Shown piece by piece: positions 1 to 11,850 of a stretch of DNA of 64,000 nt. The DNA comes from Seriola aureovittata (lineage: Eukaryota > Chordata > Actinopteri > Carangiformes > Carangidae), in the NCBI RefSeq assembly GCF_021018895.1, contig NC_079374.1, positions 1,717,212 to 1,781,211 of the forward strand. Reading direction: 5' to 3'. Each line of letters begins with the position of its first letter. Within the stretch, counting starts at the first letter, position 1. The translations under genes and the position numbers were made by a program. The notes beneath the pieces are model-generated. The model saw nothing but the letters and a program-made list of their open reading frames with translations, did not search any database and had not been told where the DNA came from.

Positions 1-172
1 GTTATAAAATACATCAAATTATAAAGATTTAAAAGGGAAATGTAAGAGTCTAGTTTATTTATGATGGATGCCGAGGGTGAAGTAGTTATGTGATCGGGCG
101 CTGTGGACACTAGACTAAATGAACTTAGTTACGTTCCACCAGTGTATCAGTGGTAGGTCAGTCTGTGTGTGT

Positions 173-230
<58 letters not shown>

Positions 231-2400
231 ACCTGGGAGGCGTCTTCCTGACCACGGCCTCTAAAGAGAGACATCAGCTCTGAATCACCGTCTCATAACC
301 TCAAAGTCCTAAAGCCTGAAGCCAGAGGGATTGTGGGACGTGAGGAGGGATAGTATTGTGGTTATGTGGTTTTGGCTCCACAGATATTCTTAACCCAGAC
401 TGGATCTTTCGGGTTTGTTTTTTTGTTTTTTTTAAATGATGTGCCTCCTGGCGTCGCTGCTTCAGCTTTATCTACAGAACTTTAGAAAATGTGATTTGCT
501 CTATGACACATGATATGTCTTTTAATAAGCAGTAAATGCAGATGTAGAGATTGGCCTCCACACTTAATGTGTGTGTAGTTACATATAATACATGCTATTT
601 AATTTCCTCCGGCCGTGGGCCTCCTCTAATTAACTCTAAGTACCGCAAGCTCCACATCGGTCAGTTAAAGAGGAAAGGAGAATACTTTAGATTTTTGGGT
701 TGTTGCGGCGAATTATTAAAATTATGATTTGTTTCTGAGCCAACAGACGGACTCTACTGACTGAACCCAGACACAGCACCATGTTTGACCATGTGATGCA
801 AACCGGTTACAGTTGCTGTAAACGTTGTGGTTGAACTGAGCTATTGAAGGTTAGCTTTGTCCACATTGAGCTAACTTTGGCTTTGTTTCCCATTTGACAC
901 ACAGTGAAGCAGTGAAGAATTAAAAATGCATGACGAAGCCTTGTTCGTCATCGTATTCATTTTCTACGGGTCCTCACATTGTTTTATCGCATTTGTCCTC
1001 AGACTGACTGATCTTTATCACCTCGGCTCCTTCCTCCGTCACCGTTCTGCCCGCTTGCGTTCGGAGCTCTGGATTTCTCTTCTACGTGGTGAGAACAGAG
1101 ACTTTTACAAGATTCTTGTTTTGAAGCAGGTCAGCTGGAAACATTAAAAGTCAGCTGGAGTGTCGGTTGTCCTCTGAGCGGGTGGAGTCGACAGTCATCG
1201 CCTAGAAATGAGAAGCTGCTTTCGGCTGAAATCAGGGACCCATTTTTAAAAATAAAAAAGAAGATGAGTATGAATTTCGAGCGGTAAATCCTCCATCATT
1301 GTGATAATTAACAATGATAAAAGTCATTTTTAGTTGCCTCTATTGGCCCAGGATCTTGGTTATTTATGGGCTGTTTGCACAGAAATCAGGGGAGAACTAC
1401 GTCTCCACCTCCTCCCCTCCAATAATGAAGCCACTGCTCCGGACTACTTGTTTTGGACGCGCTTCAATCTTGGCAAGGTTGCGATAGCTAAATCTGGACG
1501 TCTCCCCGCTTCCCCGGGAAGAACAGAACCCGCTCTCCCCTCCTTTCTTGTTAGAACTAAATATCCCTTTACCCACTTGAAGCAGGAACAGTGCGGCCTC
1601 TGTTTTCCACCGTCTCGCCACATGCACCGTTTTTCCCACTCCGCCGAGCCCCGCACACGGATCGCTGTTCACTCAGGTTGGGAGCGGAGGCTTGGCGGTG
1701 ACAGAACTCAGATCCACGTAAAAAACCTTGAACATGACCTCACTCGGTCTCTTGTCCCAGACTGCATACTATTCCTCAAACTCACATGTATCTGAATGCG
1801 TTTTAACAGAGATAAGGTGGCGTCGGCTTCCAGAAAATCCCTCGCTTGGTCAAATGGAAAGTTTGACTTTGGTTTACTGGATGGATTCTGGCCCCGCAGA
1901 AGTTTTTCTACAACAGTCATCGAGCGAAGCTGTTTACTTTAATTGAGCTGAGTTTTCATGGGTAATTCAGAAAGAACGACTTGTTGTATTCTGCGAAGCT
2001 CTGCTGCCAACATGTCTGCTTTTCTTTATAATGAAAACAGTCAGGACCCGGGGTGACGGCGAGGTTTGATCCAACACCTCAGCAGTACAACAGAGGGGTA
2101 CCAGCGCTTTTCTTTCTTGGGGATAAAGGAGGAAGTGATAAGAGGAAATGTGGAGGGACGGGTTTCGGGAGGACACCAACAGAGGAAGAATGGTGCGTTT
2201 TAAAGTGGAACACAATGGGGATTTGTTTTTGTAATTATAGCTCGGTTTGAGTGGACGATGGGGTCGAGGCCAAACAATAGATCCAGGAAAGATACGGACC
2301 GTAACGGTTTTGGGTTTGTCGGTCATTATACTTGGACGAGATGGGGGTGGGGTGGGGGGAGTGGACTGGACGGGAGGATCCAGCTGCTGTTTGTGAACAC
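1..2400. other. upstream flank of ndp, no gene recognised
   Basis: No coding exon is recognisable in this stretch. Short open frames around 926-1147 and 1334-1795 carry no familiar domain and no matching splice context. It holds a TG microsatellite at 163-229 and moderately GC-rich unique-looking sequence. The part around 600-700 has clustered TAATTA-like homeodomain-type motifs and could be a conserved non-coding element, but that is only an impression. It could also be part of a long first intron of ndp, since the vertebrate NDP gene has a non-coding first exon. Confidence 0.4.
163..229. repeat. (TG)n microsatellite
   Basis: Almost pure TG dinucleotide run with TC interruptions near its start. 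Confidence 0.95.
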
Positions 2401-2409
2401 CCAGGGCAC

Positions 2410-2416
2410 TATAAAT
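2410..2416 (+). promoter_or_regulatory. TATA-like box, candidate ndp promoter
   Basis: TATAAAT lies in a GC-richer context and is followed by about 400 bp of unique-looking sequence. It sits 4.2 kb upstream of the norrin start exon, where a non-coding first exon of ndp would be expected. The assignment rests only on the motif and on the known vertebrate NDP layout (non-coding exon 1). No donor site stands out clearly, so this is a weak candidate. Confidence 0.2.
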
Positions 2417-2830
2417 CTGAGTCCAGGGCAGGTGTGGGTGAGCAGGAAGTGAGGAGGCCACCGCGGCCCCGACGCTGCCCCCAAACCTCCAGACCTCCCG
2501 TCGGTCGTCTTCAACCTACAGTCCCGACAGGCAGGGAGGCAGCCGGGCATCACTCACTCACAGAGAGATAATGAACTCAGTCACACAGATACTGTCTCCG
2601 TATATTATCCTAAAAGCCCCATTATCTGAGGCAGCTGCCGTTCGTAGCTCTGCGCTGAATCACCGGCTTTCAAAGCTCAAGAGCGAGTCGCCAAAAGAGA
2701 CACTAATTATGATGTGTGGTCCCCGTGTCGTGAGGGACGGCCGCCTCAGCTGGCTGCAGGACAGGCGGATGGCAATCGATAGAAAATCATCTCCTCGCTG
2801 CACATAAAAACGATAATACGGTGGGAATGT

Positions 2831-5800
2831 CTGGCTAATGGTTAATCAGAGAGGACAGAGCTGGCTGCGCACCAGCTCGACAACAGGTGGAGTAAAATAT
2901 AGTTTATTTGACTCGTCCTGGTGTTTAGCAGCTGGATCACTCCTGTCGTTTTCTGTTGGGATTTACAAGGAAATTCTGGATGTTTTTTTTTGTTTTTTGT
3001 GGCCATAAAAACTGTTGCATGTTTGATCTGAATTGATTCAACATGTTTTCACTTTATAGATTCCTTTTGTTGGGTTCACGAGACGCTGCGATCACTCACT
3101 TTAATATACCGTCTGTTACCGTCTCAAGCCTGGACTTTCAACAGAGCAAAGGGGGCAACTGTCGCTCAAACTCCCACGTTCACTCCACTTAACTGGTTTT
3201 TGGTGCTTTGATTAATTTAGCATTTGATTGGGAGTTTGCACCACTAATACACAATATCAGGTTTTTGCTTTGGTCACTTGGGGGCAGCAGAAACATGGTG
3301 TGAGCATGACATGTTGCAAAAAGCTGAAAGCCAGAGGGAATTACCCCCTTTTACATTAGACAGACATCCTGTGTTGGTTTGGGCAAAACCAATCCACAAT
3401 TTAATATCTTTTTTTTATTAATTCAAGATATTATTATGTTATTTCAAGATAACAAGATATTATCAGGAGAAAACAATATTTTGTTAATAATAATGATATG
3501 ATTGATAATAAAAAAACAGACCAAATATCATGATAAAGGATATTATCACAGGAGGGGTTTTGTTTTGTTTTTTATAATACATTATTTTATTTTATATTTT
3601 TTCTATATTTTTATGTTTGCTGTGTTTTTTAATCACATAAAATTAAATTATTGCATTATAAGTTTTAGGTATTAGTGATGCTGCCACTAAACAGAAGTTA
3701 TTTTTGCAAAAATATTTTTTGAAAAATCACATATTTCAGGAAATATCATGACATTTGATATGATCATAGATCAGCCTATAAATCTAAATCTGTGGCGGGT
3801 TCTAGTGTAAAAATGTTGTGCGCACATGGTGCAGAAACCTGGGGCCAGGTGGTGTTACTCCATCACAGCAGTACTGAAGCTGCCGTGTGAAATCTGCTGT
3901 ATGACCTGCACTCAATGGGAACTTGAGGCCACGGGGCACATGGGGGGGGGGGGGGGGGGGCAGTGCCCCCCTTCACAGGTTACTCCGACTACTGATCCTT
4001 CATCCTGTCATCTTGGTTTCATCCTGTTAAATGACAGACTCAGGCTCTGTCCTGAACGAGTGTGTAACACCTTCGACCAGCAGCCGACGGTGACACCAGC
4101 AGCAGGGATGGGGATAGCAGCGGTGCGGCTGGCAGAGCTGGAGGTGCTGATGGGTGCTGGCTGCAGGAGGCGGCCCGGGCCGTCTGCTGTGTAAACCCTG
4201 CAGCACATGTTCGACAGGCCAGCGAAACATCTCGGGGAGTATTTATTTTAACAGGCCAAATGATACTTCTATTTCTCTCAGGAGGAATGTTAAGGTTAAA
4301 TGATTCTCCTTAGAAAGAAAAATACAGGGGTTGGAATTTTTGGGGGGGTGGGATGTGGTGGAAGACGGAGGGATCGGGGGGGGGGGGTGTATAAAGGTTT
4401 CAAGTGAACTTGATGTATTCTGTGATTTCAGTTGAAATGAGGGAAAAGTGTAGTTGAGTCAAACAGTGAAGGAGATGGATGTTAGAGAGGGAGCTCTGCA
4501 GGAATGTGAAGTTTAGTTCATTTGTTCTGCTTTAACTCACTGCAGCTCAGAGGGGCAGTTACTGAGGGCACGAGGCCACTGGCTCCACATCCACCCGGGG
4601 GTGGAGCACAAAACCTGGACCCCGAACATTAAGTATATCTGTTCCCTTTTCATGCATTAATCAGGGCCATACACGGGGAAATCATCTCTGTATTTCATAA
4701 TGAAAACAGGCAAATAAGACTCCAGTGGAATAATGTTTTATTGGCAGAATGATGATGAATAAACTTCTAACAGGAACCAGCCCAGAATGTTTCGACATTA
4801 AGATCATCACTCATAAAACTTCCTGAACTTCAGGATCAATCGGAATATTTACAAAACAGGCAGCATCATTATTAAAACTGAAAATAATTAATAATTAAGA
4901 AAAATTTGTTGTTTTCAGGTGCTAAATAAACCTTTATGTATAAAACAGGTTTATGGTAAAAAGAAAAAATAAATAAAAAGTTTATGTATAAATCTGCTCA
5001 AAAACAAGCATCTTAAAACTAATCTTATATAATACTATAACACTATATAATAATGTTGTTTTACATTCAAGAAAAATAGTGTCGGGCCCCTGGGTCACTG
5101 TTGCCGTGACTACCACACCCGCCATGTACAAACTACTATACTACTACTACTACTACTACTAGTACTATACTGAAGACACATATAGACGAGACATCTCTGT
5201 CTCATTTAGTTTCTAACTTAACCTGGTTTCAACAGATAAATAATGATATTTAACAATTAAATAACCCGGAAGTTTTTATTTTACATTTCAGTGAAACAAC
5301 ACAAATGGAAAACATGACTGAGACATGTCAGCCACTGTGGGTTAGCATAATCTGCTCATGCTAAACTACATGAACAGAAACACATATTTCTTCATGTTTG
5401 CCAAACTGAACTAAATGAAATCAGACCCAAAGTACAGGCAGGTAACTTCTGGTGTTTTAACCCCTCCAAAATGTCCTTTTTTATAAGTTATTCTACCCTT
5501 TGTGATACTACAGAGACTTCCTGTTTGCATTTACATTTCTTTTTATTGGACAGTGTGACAGATGTTTCCTAATAAATCAAGCTTACGAGCTTGGGAAGGA
5601 CTTGGTAACGAGTAGCTGGTGCAAACCAATCCAGCAGTCGAGCTGCCCAAGACAAACTTCTGGACACATACATTTACAGACACGGACTATAGGTTAACAA
5701 TCATAATAATTCAAGAAAAATAAAAACCTCCCTCATTACGCTCCCTCCTCACTCCCTGACCCCGCGTGTACACACACCTCGGCCTAATTCACAACACATT

Positions 5801-6393
5801 GCCTGTTAGAGAACCTCCGTGGGCCAGCTCCGAGCTCCCTCCTAACACGAACCCTGTCGTCAGGAGGACAATAAAACTATGAAGCTGGAGAAAGGAAAAA
5901 GAAAAACTGACATAAATACATGTTAAAATATTCTGCGGGGCTGGCAGAGGGCTTGTTGGGAGAGCGATTAGTTTTAATGAAAAAGTGGTTGGTGTGGAGA
6001 GGAAGGGGCCTGGCTGCAGGCTGTTTGTGCTCGGCTTAAGTTTCTGCTCTGTAATAAAAGCACCAGGACTTATGTGTCTACATGTGTGTGTGTGCAGTGT
6101 GTGGGTGTACAGGGGCAACCGTGGACTTAAGGAGACAAAGTGAGCAGCCAAGTCTGGAGACACACACACACACACACACACATCAAACAGTCAATCACTA
6201 AAACTGGCAGAAATTTCTGTGGGAATTTGTGTGGAGGTAGTTTCATCCACTGAAGGAGAGTGTGTGATCTCTTCTACAGGATTTACAGTCGTTACCTTGG
6301 ACGCACAAATGACTAATAGACAAAACACACACAATATTGTTTTTATCTCTTCATGTTTCCACTGATGACTTCCTGTTTGTCTTCTCCTTCCAG
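2831..6393. other. non-coding stretch before ndp exon 2
   Basis: No coding exon is seen. It contains AT-rich sequence (about 3400-3800), a G19 homopolymer at 3942-3960, a second G run near 4377-4387, a short (TAC)n run near 5141-5160 and a short CA run near 6162-6182. The part around 3250-3350 resembles a common fish interspersed repeat. If ndp has an upstream non-coding exon, this is its first intron. Confidence 0.4.
3942..3960 (+). repeat. G19 homopolymer
   Basis: Nineteen consecutive G residues. The length may be unreliable in an assembly. Confidence 0.9.
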
Positions 6394-6643
6394 ACTGCGG
6401 TGGGTCCAGACAGCAGGTGATGGAGCGGCCCGACGAGCCGACCCTCCTGCTACCTCTCCCCCCGCAGCTCGCCGTCCTTGAGCCTCCGCTGTACTGACAG
6501 AGACGAAGACGCTCTCCTCTCCGTGAGAGCCTCAAACGCAACTGAGGTGAGAGACTGTGAGAGACGGAAACCCAGGCGCTAACAGAGACGACGCGACGAG
6601 TCGGACGACCCAGAGGATCGAGCCTCAGGACGGCCCGATCATC
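6394..6643 (+). other. ndp 5' UTR part of coding exon 2
   Basis: A good pyrimidine tract and CAG acceptor end at 6393. From there the sequence is open to the norrin ATG at 6644. An in-frame ATG at 6557 would add 29 basic, hydrophilic residues before the signal peptide, so the downstream ATG is preferred. The exon edge is inferred from the acceptor motif and the known NDP layout. Confidence 0.55.
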
Positions 6644-6850
6644 ATGAAACCTTCGGTCTCCGTGGGCCCCCCCTCTGGCCTGCTGCTGGTCCTGATGTGC
6701 TGCCCCCTGCTGGGCCTGGTCCAGTCCGCCAGCAGCAACAAGGCCAGCGACAACGCACACCCGCACCTGGGAGACTCCGACCCCGAGCGATGCATGAGGC
6801 ACCACTTTGTGGAGACCATCACACACCCGATTTATAAGTGCAACTCCAAG
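6644..6850 (+). CDS. ndp: ndp first coding exon (residues 1-69)
   Basis: It encodes the signal peptide, the variable linker and the start of the cystine knot, ending in the YKCNSK motif. The donor GTAAGG follows at 6851. The exon is 207 nt and ends in phase 0, at the same place as in human NDP. A CA microsatellite begins nine bases after the splice junction. Confidence 0.96.
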
Positions 6851-6859
6851 GTAAGGAAG

Positions 6860-6910
<51 letters not shown>

Positions 6911-7206
6911 TATGGTCGCCCACTCATATTTGCTTGTTCAAGGTAACACGGTCAGTTCTGTCTGATAAATGAACTCATTCATTACAGATATCAGACAAAC
7001 AGCTCCATCAAAAAGCATAGAAACCCCCCAAACACCGGCCAGAAACACTCCCCCAACACTGAACACTCATTTATCTCACACACATTTCTCTCCTACTACT
7101 GTCACTGCCCCTCCTCCACTTAGTCCAGTATCTCCTTCTCCCTCTTTATCTCCATCACTCGTCATTTAGACGAGTCACGCTTCGTTTCTCAGGGACTGTG
7201 TTTATG

Positions 7207-7254
<48 letters not shown>

Positions 7255-8339
7255 CGTGTGTTGAGGTTGGAGGTACAAAGTGTGGCTCTGGAGTTTTTAT
7301 CCCTCATTTTAAAGTTGATTTTACAAGGACACAAAGTTCAGTTTCCATCCAAAATGGATCTAAAATTTTCACCAATTTCTGAGAAAATCAGTAAAAGAAA
7401 ATATTAGAGTTGGTTTGTCGATACAGAAAGTTTGTGTCTTTAAAGCTCCTCCAGTGTAAAGGTCTGTGTCCATGTGTAGTGTGATTATAGATCAGCTCTA
7501 GCTTCTATATTAATACTGTGAAAGTATCAAAGCCTCAGTCCACAGAGAAATGCACACAGCCTGTATTCAGAAACTGAGCCTTAAAACCAGCCGTCAGGAC
7601 TTCTGGAACTTTGTGATGTCACAACAAAGCAGTCACCAAGCCCCGCCCAGAGTATCTCAGCTTGAGCTTGAGACTTAATTTATGCGTTGATTACCCCCTG
7701 GGGGGAAGTGGGAATGTAGACGGGAAGAGGTCTAATGAAAGATGTTATCAATTTGCATTATGGGAATGTTTGGCCACTAATGATTCAGTTTTGACAGTTC
7801 TGGGTTTTTGACAGAAATCTTTCCTTCATCAGCAGATGGAGTTTGTTCAGCTGACACACACAGAGAGAGATGTGTTAAGTTATCTGCAGCACTGATATGG
7901 ACAATGATGCGTTATTAGATAATGAACTGTTCTCATGTGTAAAGCTTTAAGACCAGGTATGAACAGGTAATCCCTCCATGCTAACTGATAAATAAAACCT
8001 TGCACCACGTTCATTCCAAACCTCAGAGGTTTCAGTCTGGGGAACAGCTTTACGTTGAGTAGATGGATGTTGTTCACAGTCATTTATTTATTTATTCATT
8101 TCGAGGAGTAGGAGGAGAGAGGAGGAGGAGGAAGGTGCTGACGGACGGACGGGGGGGGTAGGAGGAGGGGAAGAGGAAGAGGGGGAGGGGAGGAGGAAGA
8201 GGAGGAGTAGGAGGGGGGAGGAGGAGGAGGAGGGAGGAGGAGGGGGGCGGTGCCAGAGGAGGAATTGTTGCCGTTTGACAGTCTGATCCTCGACTAGGAC
8301 AAAGACAAATGGTCTTAAAGTGGCGACAACACTCCTGAT

Positions 8340-8373
<34 letters not shown>

Positions 8374-8492
8374 TGTGTGTGTGTGTCTGTGTGTGTGTGT
8401 GTCTGTCTGTGTGTGTGTGTGTGTGTGTGTGTCTGTGTGTGTGTGTGTGTGTGTCTGTGTGTGTGTGTGTGTGTGTCTGTGTGTGTGTGTGT

Positions 8493-8564
<72 letters not shown>

Positions 8565-8637
8565 TGTGTGTGTGTGTGTGTGTGTCTGTGTGTGTGTGTG
8601 TGTGGTGTGTGTTTTGTGTGTGTCTGTGTGTGTGTGT

Positions 8638-8678
<41 letters not shown>

Positions 8679-8747
8679 GTGTGTGTGTGTGTGTGTGTGT
8701 GTGTTGTGTGTGGTGTGTGTGGTGGTGTGTGTGTGTGTGTGTGTGTG

Positions 8748-8794
<47 letters not shown>

Positions 8795-9454
8795 ACCCTG
8801 CCACGGCCCCAGACAGGCTTTTGTCAAAGTGGAGAGTGGCGACACACAGCAGCTGACAGAAAGACATGACACAGGAGTCTGTTTAGGGAGGTGGCGGGAA
8901 TGTAGTGACCCACAGAGGAATGCCAGGCGGACGCTCACGACACTAATAAGGCTAGCGTTTCGTGTGTGCGTGTGTGTGTGTGTGTGTGTGTGACCCTGAG
9001 CTCTGAGCTGCAGCAGGTGTAGGAATGTGTGACTGCTCTTGTTGCTATCTCTCAGTTTGCAGGTGCAAGGCCGAGGCTGCGAGACGTCGGAGAGACGGCG
9101 GGAGTCCAGACAGACGGGACTCGAACACTGCCTCATTGTACCCGGAGACCCCGTTCCTCCTCCCTGAAGGTCGAGGAAAACAAAATGCGTGAATGACTTA
9201 TCTGTGCTTTCTTACGCTCTGCTTTCCAGATGGTGCTGCTGGCGCGCTGCGAGGGTCACTGCAGCCACACCACCCGCTCCGACCCGCTCATCTCCTTCAG
9301 CTCCGTGCTCAAGCAGCCCTTCAAGAGCACCTGCTCCTGCTGCCGGCCACACACCTCCAAGCTGAAGGCGGTGCGGCTGCGCTGCGCCGGCGGGACGCGC
9401 ATCACGGCCACTTACAGATACATCCTGGCCTGCAACTGTGAGGAATGCAGCTGA
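6644..9454 (+). CDS. ndp: norrin, cystine-knot Wnt-pathway ligand (gene span, two coding exons)
   Basis: The spliced product is 143 aa, from coding exons 6644-6850 and 9230-9454 joined in phase 0. Residues 1 to about 28 form a signal peptide with a hydrophobic core rich in Leu. The mature part starts with an acidic linker leading to the [11 protein letters not shown] motif. All eleven cysteines expected for norrin are present: C50, C66, C76, C80, C104, C106, C107, C121, C137, C139 and C142. They match human norrin with a constant offset of 11, so knot and dimer bridges should be intact. The protein ends one residue earlier than in human after the CEEC motif. In vertebrates norrin is secreted, binds FZD4 with LRP5/6 and TSPAN12, and drives beta-catenin signalling in retinal and ear vasculature. 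The start at 6644 is chosen because it directly precedes the signal peptide. Its neighbour on the same strand is mao, as expected from vertebrate synteny. Confidence 0.96.
6860..6907 (+). repeat. (CA)n microsatellite at ndp intron 2 donor
   Basis: About 24 CA units start nine bases inside the intron, just after the GTAAGG donor. Confidence 0.95.
7212..7260 (+). repeat. (TG)n microsatellite in ndp intron
   Basis: TG run with CG interruptions near its end. Confidence 0.9.
7440..7649. mobile_element. truncated interspersed element, near-identical to 56888-57097
   Basis: The 210 bp here match 56888-57097 with only one difference that I can find (AGCTCC against AGTTCC near the start). The sequence carries no coding potential. 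The copy at 56888 continues further, so this one is truncated at its right end. It looks like a non-autonomous fish element; I cannot name the family with certainty. Confidence 0.75.
8101..8255 (+). repeat. purine-only GGA/GAG-rich tract
   Basis: About 150 bp of almost unbroken G and A on the + strand, dominated by GGA triplets. It lies just upstream of the long GT array. Confidence 0.9.
8340..8793 (+). repeat. (GT)n microsatellite array, about 454 bp
   Basis: A very long GT/TG run with TC, TTT and GG interruptions inside ndp intron 2. The open frames on both strands (repeating CV or HT residues) are products of the dinucleotide and not genes. Confidence 0.97.
8963..8992 (+). repeat. (GT)n microsatellite
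   Basis: Short GT run about 240 bp before ndp exon 3. Confidence 0.9.
9230..9454 (+). CDS. ndp: ndp second coding exon (residues 70-143 and stop)
   Basis: The acceptor CTTTCCAG ends at 9229 and the exon opens with [11 protein letters not shown], the exact start of the last exon in other vertebrates. It holds nine of the eleven cysteines, including the C104-x-C106-C107 cluster and the closing CNCEEC motif, and ends at TGA 9452-9454. Compared with human norrin, changes are conservative and confined to loop positions. Confidence 0.97.
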   Translation: MVLLARCEGHCSHTTRSDPLISFSSVLKQPFKSTCSCCRPHTSKLKAVRLRCAGGTRITATYRYILACNCEECS

Positions 9455-10513
9455 GCGGCGAGCGGCCCCCTCCCCACACCCTCCAGACTCTCAAGACCCA
9501 GCGTTTTCCTTGGCCCCGGGCCCCTAATCTAAAGCTTTCCAGAGCGTTTCGGTTGATTGTTGGATCAGATAATTGCCCCAGAGGACAGCAGCTCAAGATG
9601 CTTGTTGTTATCTTGGCAGTGACAGTTTGGAGCGATCGTACCACCCTCACACTGGCCTGAAAACCGACCCGCAGCCCCCGGGACTCTCACACCACACACT
9701 ATACCCTCTCCACGACGTGCATTCAATCACAACAAATCATAAGAAGCATATTTTCTCCAGCAGCTCAAGGCCAGACATCACAAACCGCTGCTCCCTGGGG
9801 GGGGGGGCTGGAGACCCTCCGCACTGCGCTCATCACGGGCCGTAATTCATAACACACAGGCTTCATAGCGCAGGACGAGAGTCTCCCGGCTCCATAAAAT
9901 CTCCAGCACGCATTCGACAACAGAACAACACGCCTCGTTAAAGAGCGACGTGGGAAAGGACGGTGGCCCACACATGTGGTGGATCTTTAGAGGGGCACCT
10001 GCGCTGCGATTATTCACCCAATAATCTTTTACACACTCCCCGCAGGCTTTCATCCGGCTGTGTAAAACACGAGCGGCGCTGACACGAGAGGGAACCGTAA
10101 ACGTGAAGCGGCAGACGGCGTGAGAGCAGGGCTGAGGGCGGAGGAAGACCGAGGAGGTGGAGGCGGGGTGTCTACAGACTGTCGAGCTTGTCAGCGTTCA
10201 TCTTAAATGTAAACTATTCTATTTGAGTCTCTGTGATGTTTCCTGTCAGCTTTAGTGAATCTGTAGCTCCTATCAAGAAACTGTGGTGTGTTGTTACTAA
10301 TCACGTGTCCAGTGTTGTGACGAGTCTCTCCTCATCCTCCACAACCACGAAGACTACTTCAACCTCAGCTGTAACTCATTCTGTGTGTGCGTGTGTGTGT
10401 GTGTGTGCATGTGCATGTGCGTGTGCGTGTGTGTGTGTGTGTGTGCCAGGAGTTTGTCAGTTCATCTGCACTCAGTCCCATTGTTCAAACTGTGCTTTCT
10501 TCTTTCATTAAAA
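9455..10513 (+). other. probable ndp 3' UTR
   Basis: The sequence after the stop has no coding content. The first plausible poly(A) signal I see is ATTAAA at about 10507, with AATAAA-type signals further on at about 10820-10845. It contains a GT/GC microsatellite at 10380-10445. The true transcript end cannot be fixed without RNA data. Confidence 0.35.
10380..10445 (+). repeat. (GT)n microsatellite with GC interruptions
   Basis: GT dinucleotides interrupted by GCGT and GCAT units. Confidence 0.9.
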
Positions 10514-10712
10514 CTTCATGGAAGCAAAGAAACGCATTACTTTTTTACATTTTTTAAATTAAACCGCCTCTGAATTCTTAATATTCAAATAATTCAATTA
10601 CCACTGACTTTTATAGTATTGAAGTGTTTTACTTTGAAATCCATCTGTCTGACTTCATGTGGTTTAAATTCCCTTAGTTGTAATTTCCTGAATGTTGTTT
10701 CAAGTGGTGCAC

Positions 10713-10769
<57 letters not shown>
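10713..10769 (+). repeat. (AAT)n microsatellite
   Basis: About 19 ATA/AAT triplets in a row. Confidence 0.95.
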
Positions 10770-10770
<1 letters not shown>

Positions 10771-11184
10771 AATTATAAATAATTCATTATAAAATAACAG
10801 TTGTTTTAAACTACATCAAAATAAAAACAAACACCAAAATAAAATTCACGATGAAAAATTTAAACCTGGACATGTGGGTCACTGAGGATGATCAATCGAG
10901 CCTGAGGGAATTGATCAGCATGTACCACGAAGTCTCTGTCTCTCTCTCTAACTATTAAAATAAAGGCAAAAAAATGCCCAAAAATATAACTTAGGTAATC
11001 AGTATCATCAGCAGCAACAGTATGACATGTTCAGACTGTAACAGCAGGAACTGTGAGGCCGAGCAGTTTAACTCACACAACAGACTCTCACTAACAACAG
11101 ACACTTAATGACAAAATGTAAATACTTTGAATTTAAAGTCGCATTGAGGTCACACAGTCTCTCCTTCCTGAGTTACAGCATTAA

Positions 11185-11500
11185 ATAATGACCAGAGGTG
11201 TTTTTACAGAACATTATGATGTCACAGTGAAGTTGACCCTTGACCTTTTGGATATAAAATGTCGTCACTTCATTTTATCCTTATAGACATTCGAGTTAAA
11301 TTGTGTCATAATTAGTGAATGAATTTTGGCTGAAAATGTGTTTTGTGAGGTCACAGTGACCTTTAACTTTGACCTTTTCCCACCAAATTCTAATCAGTTC
11401 ATCCTTCAGTCCAAGTGAAGTTTTGTGCCAAATTTCAAAAAGTTCCATCAAGGTGTTACGGAGATATCGCCTTCACAAGAATGGAACGGACAACCCGAAA
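11185..11500. repeat. interspersed teleost repeat (GACCTTTGACC family)
   Basis: The sequence has the recurring parts 'caccaaattctaatcagttc', 'gtgccaaatttcaaaaagtt', 'gagatatcgccttcacaaga' and 'cggacaacccgaaaac', which I recognise as a very common fish interspersed repeat. No protein is encoded. The boundaries are approximate and the family name is not asserted. Confidence 0.6.
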
Positions 11501-11796
11501 ACATGGTGCCTGATCAGGACACTTCTTTGCTTCCATAGAGTTTTAGATTGTGAAGCAGCTCAGCTGTGAAACCACAGTCGTCTCATTAACAAGACTTCAG
11601 TACAAGAAAGCTGAACGTTAATGAAATTAAAATGAAGAAATATAAAAGAAGCTGGAGGTTGAGTTTTGATGTGACTGAACCTGAAGCCTCCAGGAGCAGG
11701 ACAGTGAATGCATCATCTGCAGAGACGCTGGAGAGGAAAGCCTGGATCTCTCCCTGTGCGGATGAATTCAGTATCCCATTAAAAATCTGACTCACA

Positions 11797-11798
<2 letters not shown>

Positions 11799-11846
<48 letters not shown>
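11799..11846 (+). repeat. (CA)n microsatellite
   Basis: About 24 CA units inside duplication copy 1; the counterpart in copy 2 is at 14218-14262 and is interrupted. Confidence 0.9.

Positions 11847-11850
<4 letters not shown>

Noticed and set aside
1334..1795. 153-aa frame upstream of ndp
   Set aside because: No similarity recognised to any family and an overlapping frame on the other strand of equal quality; treated as chance.
6557..6643. Upstream in-frame ATG of norrin
   Set aside because: It would place 29 polar residues before the signal peptide; the ATG at 6644 fits the family.
8092..9136. Frames of repeating HT or CV on both strands
   Set aside because: They translate the GT array in ndp intron 2.
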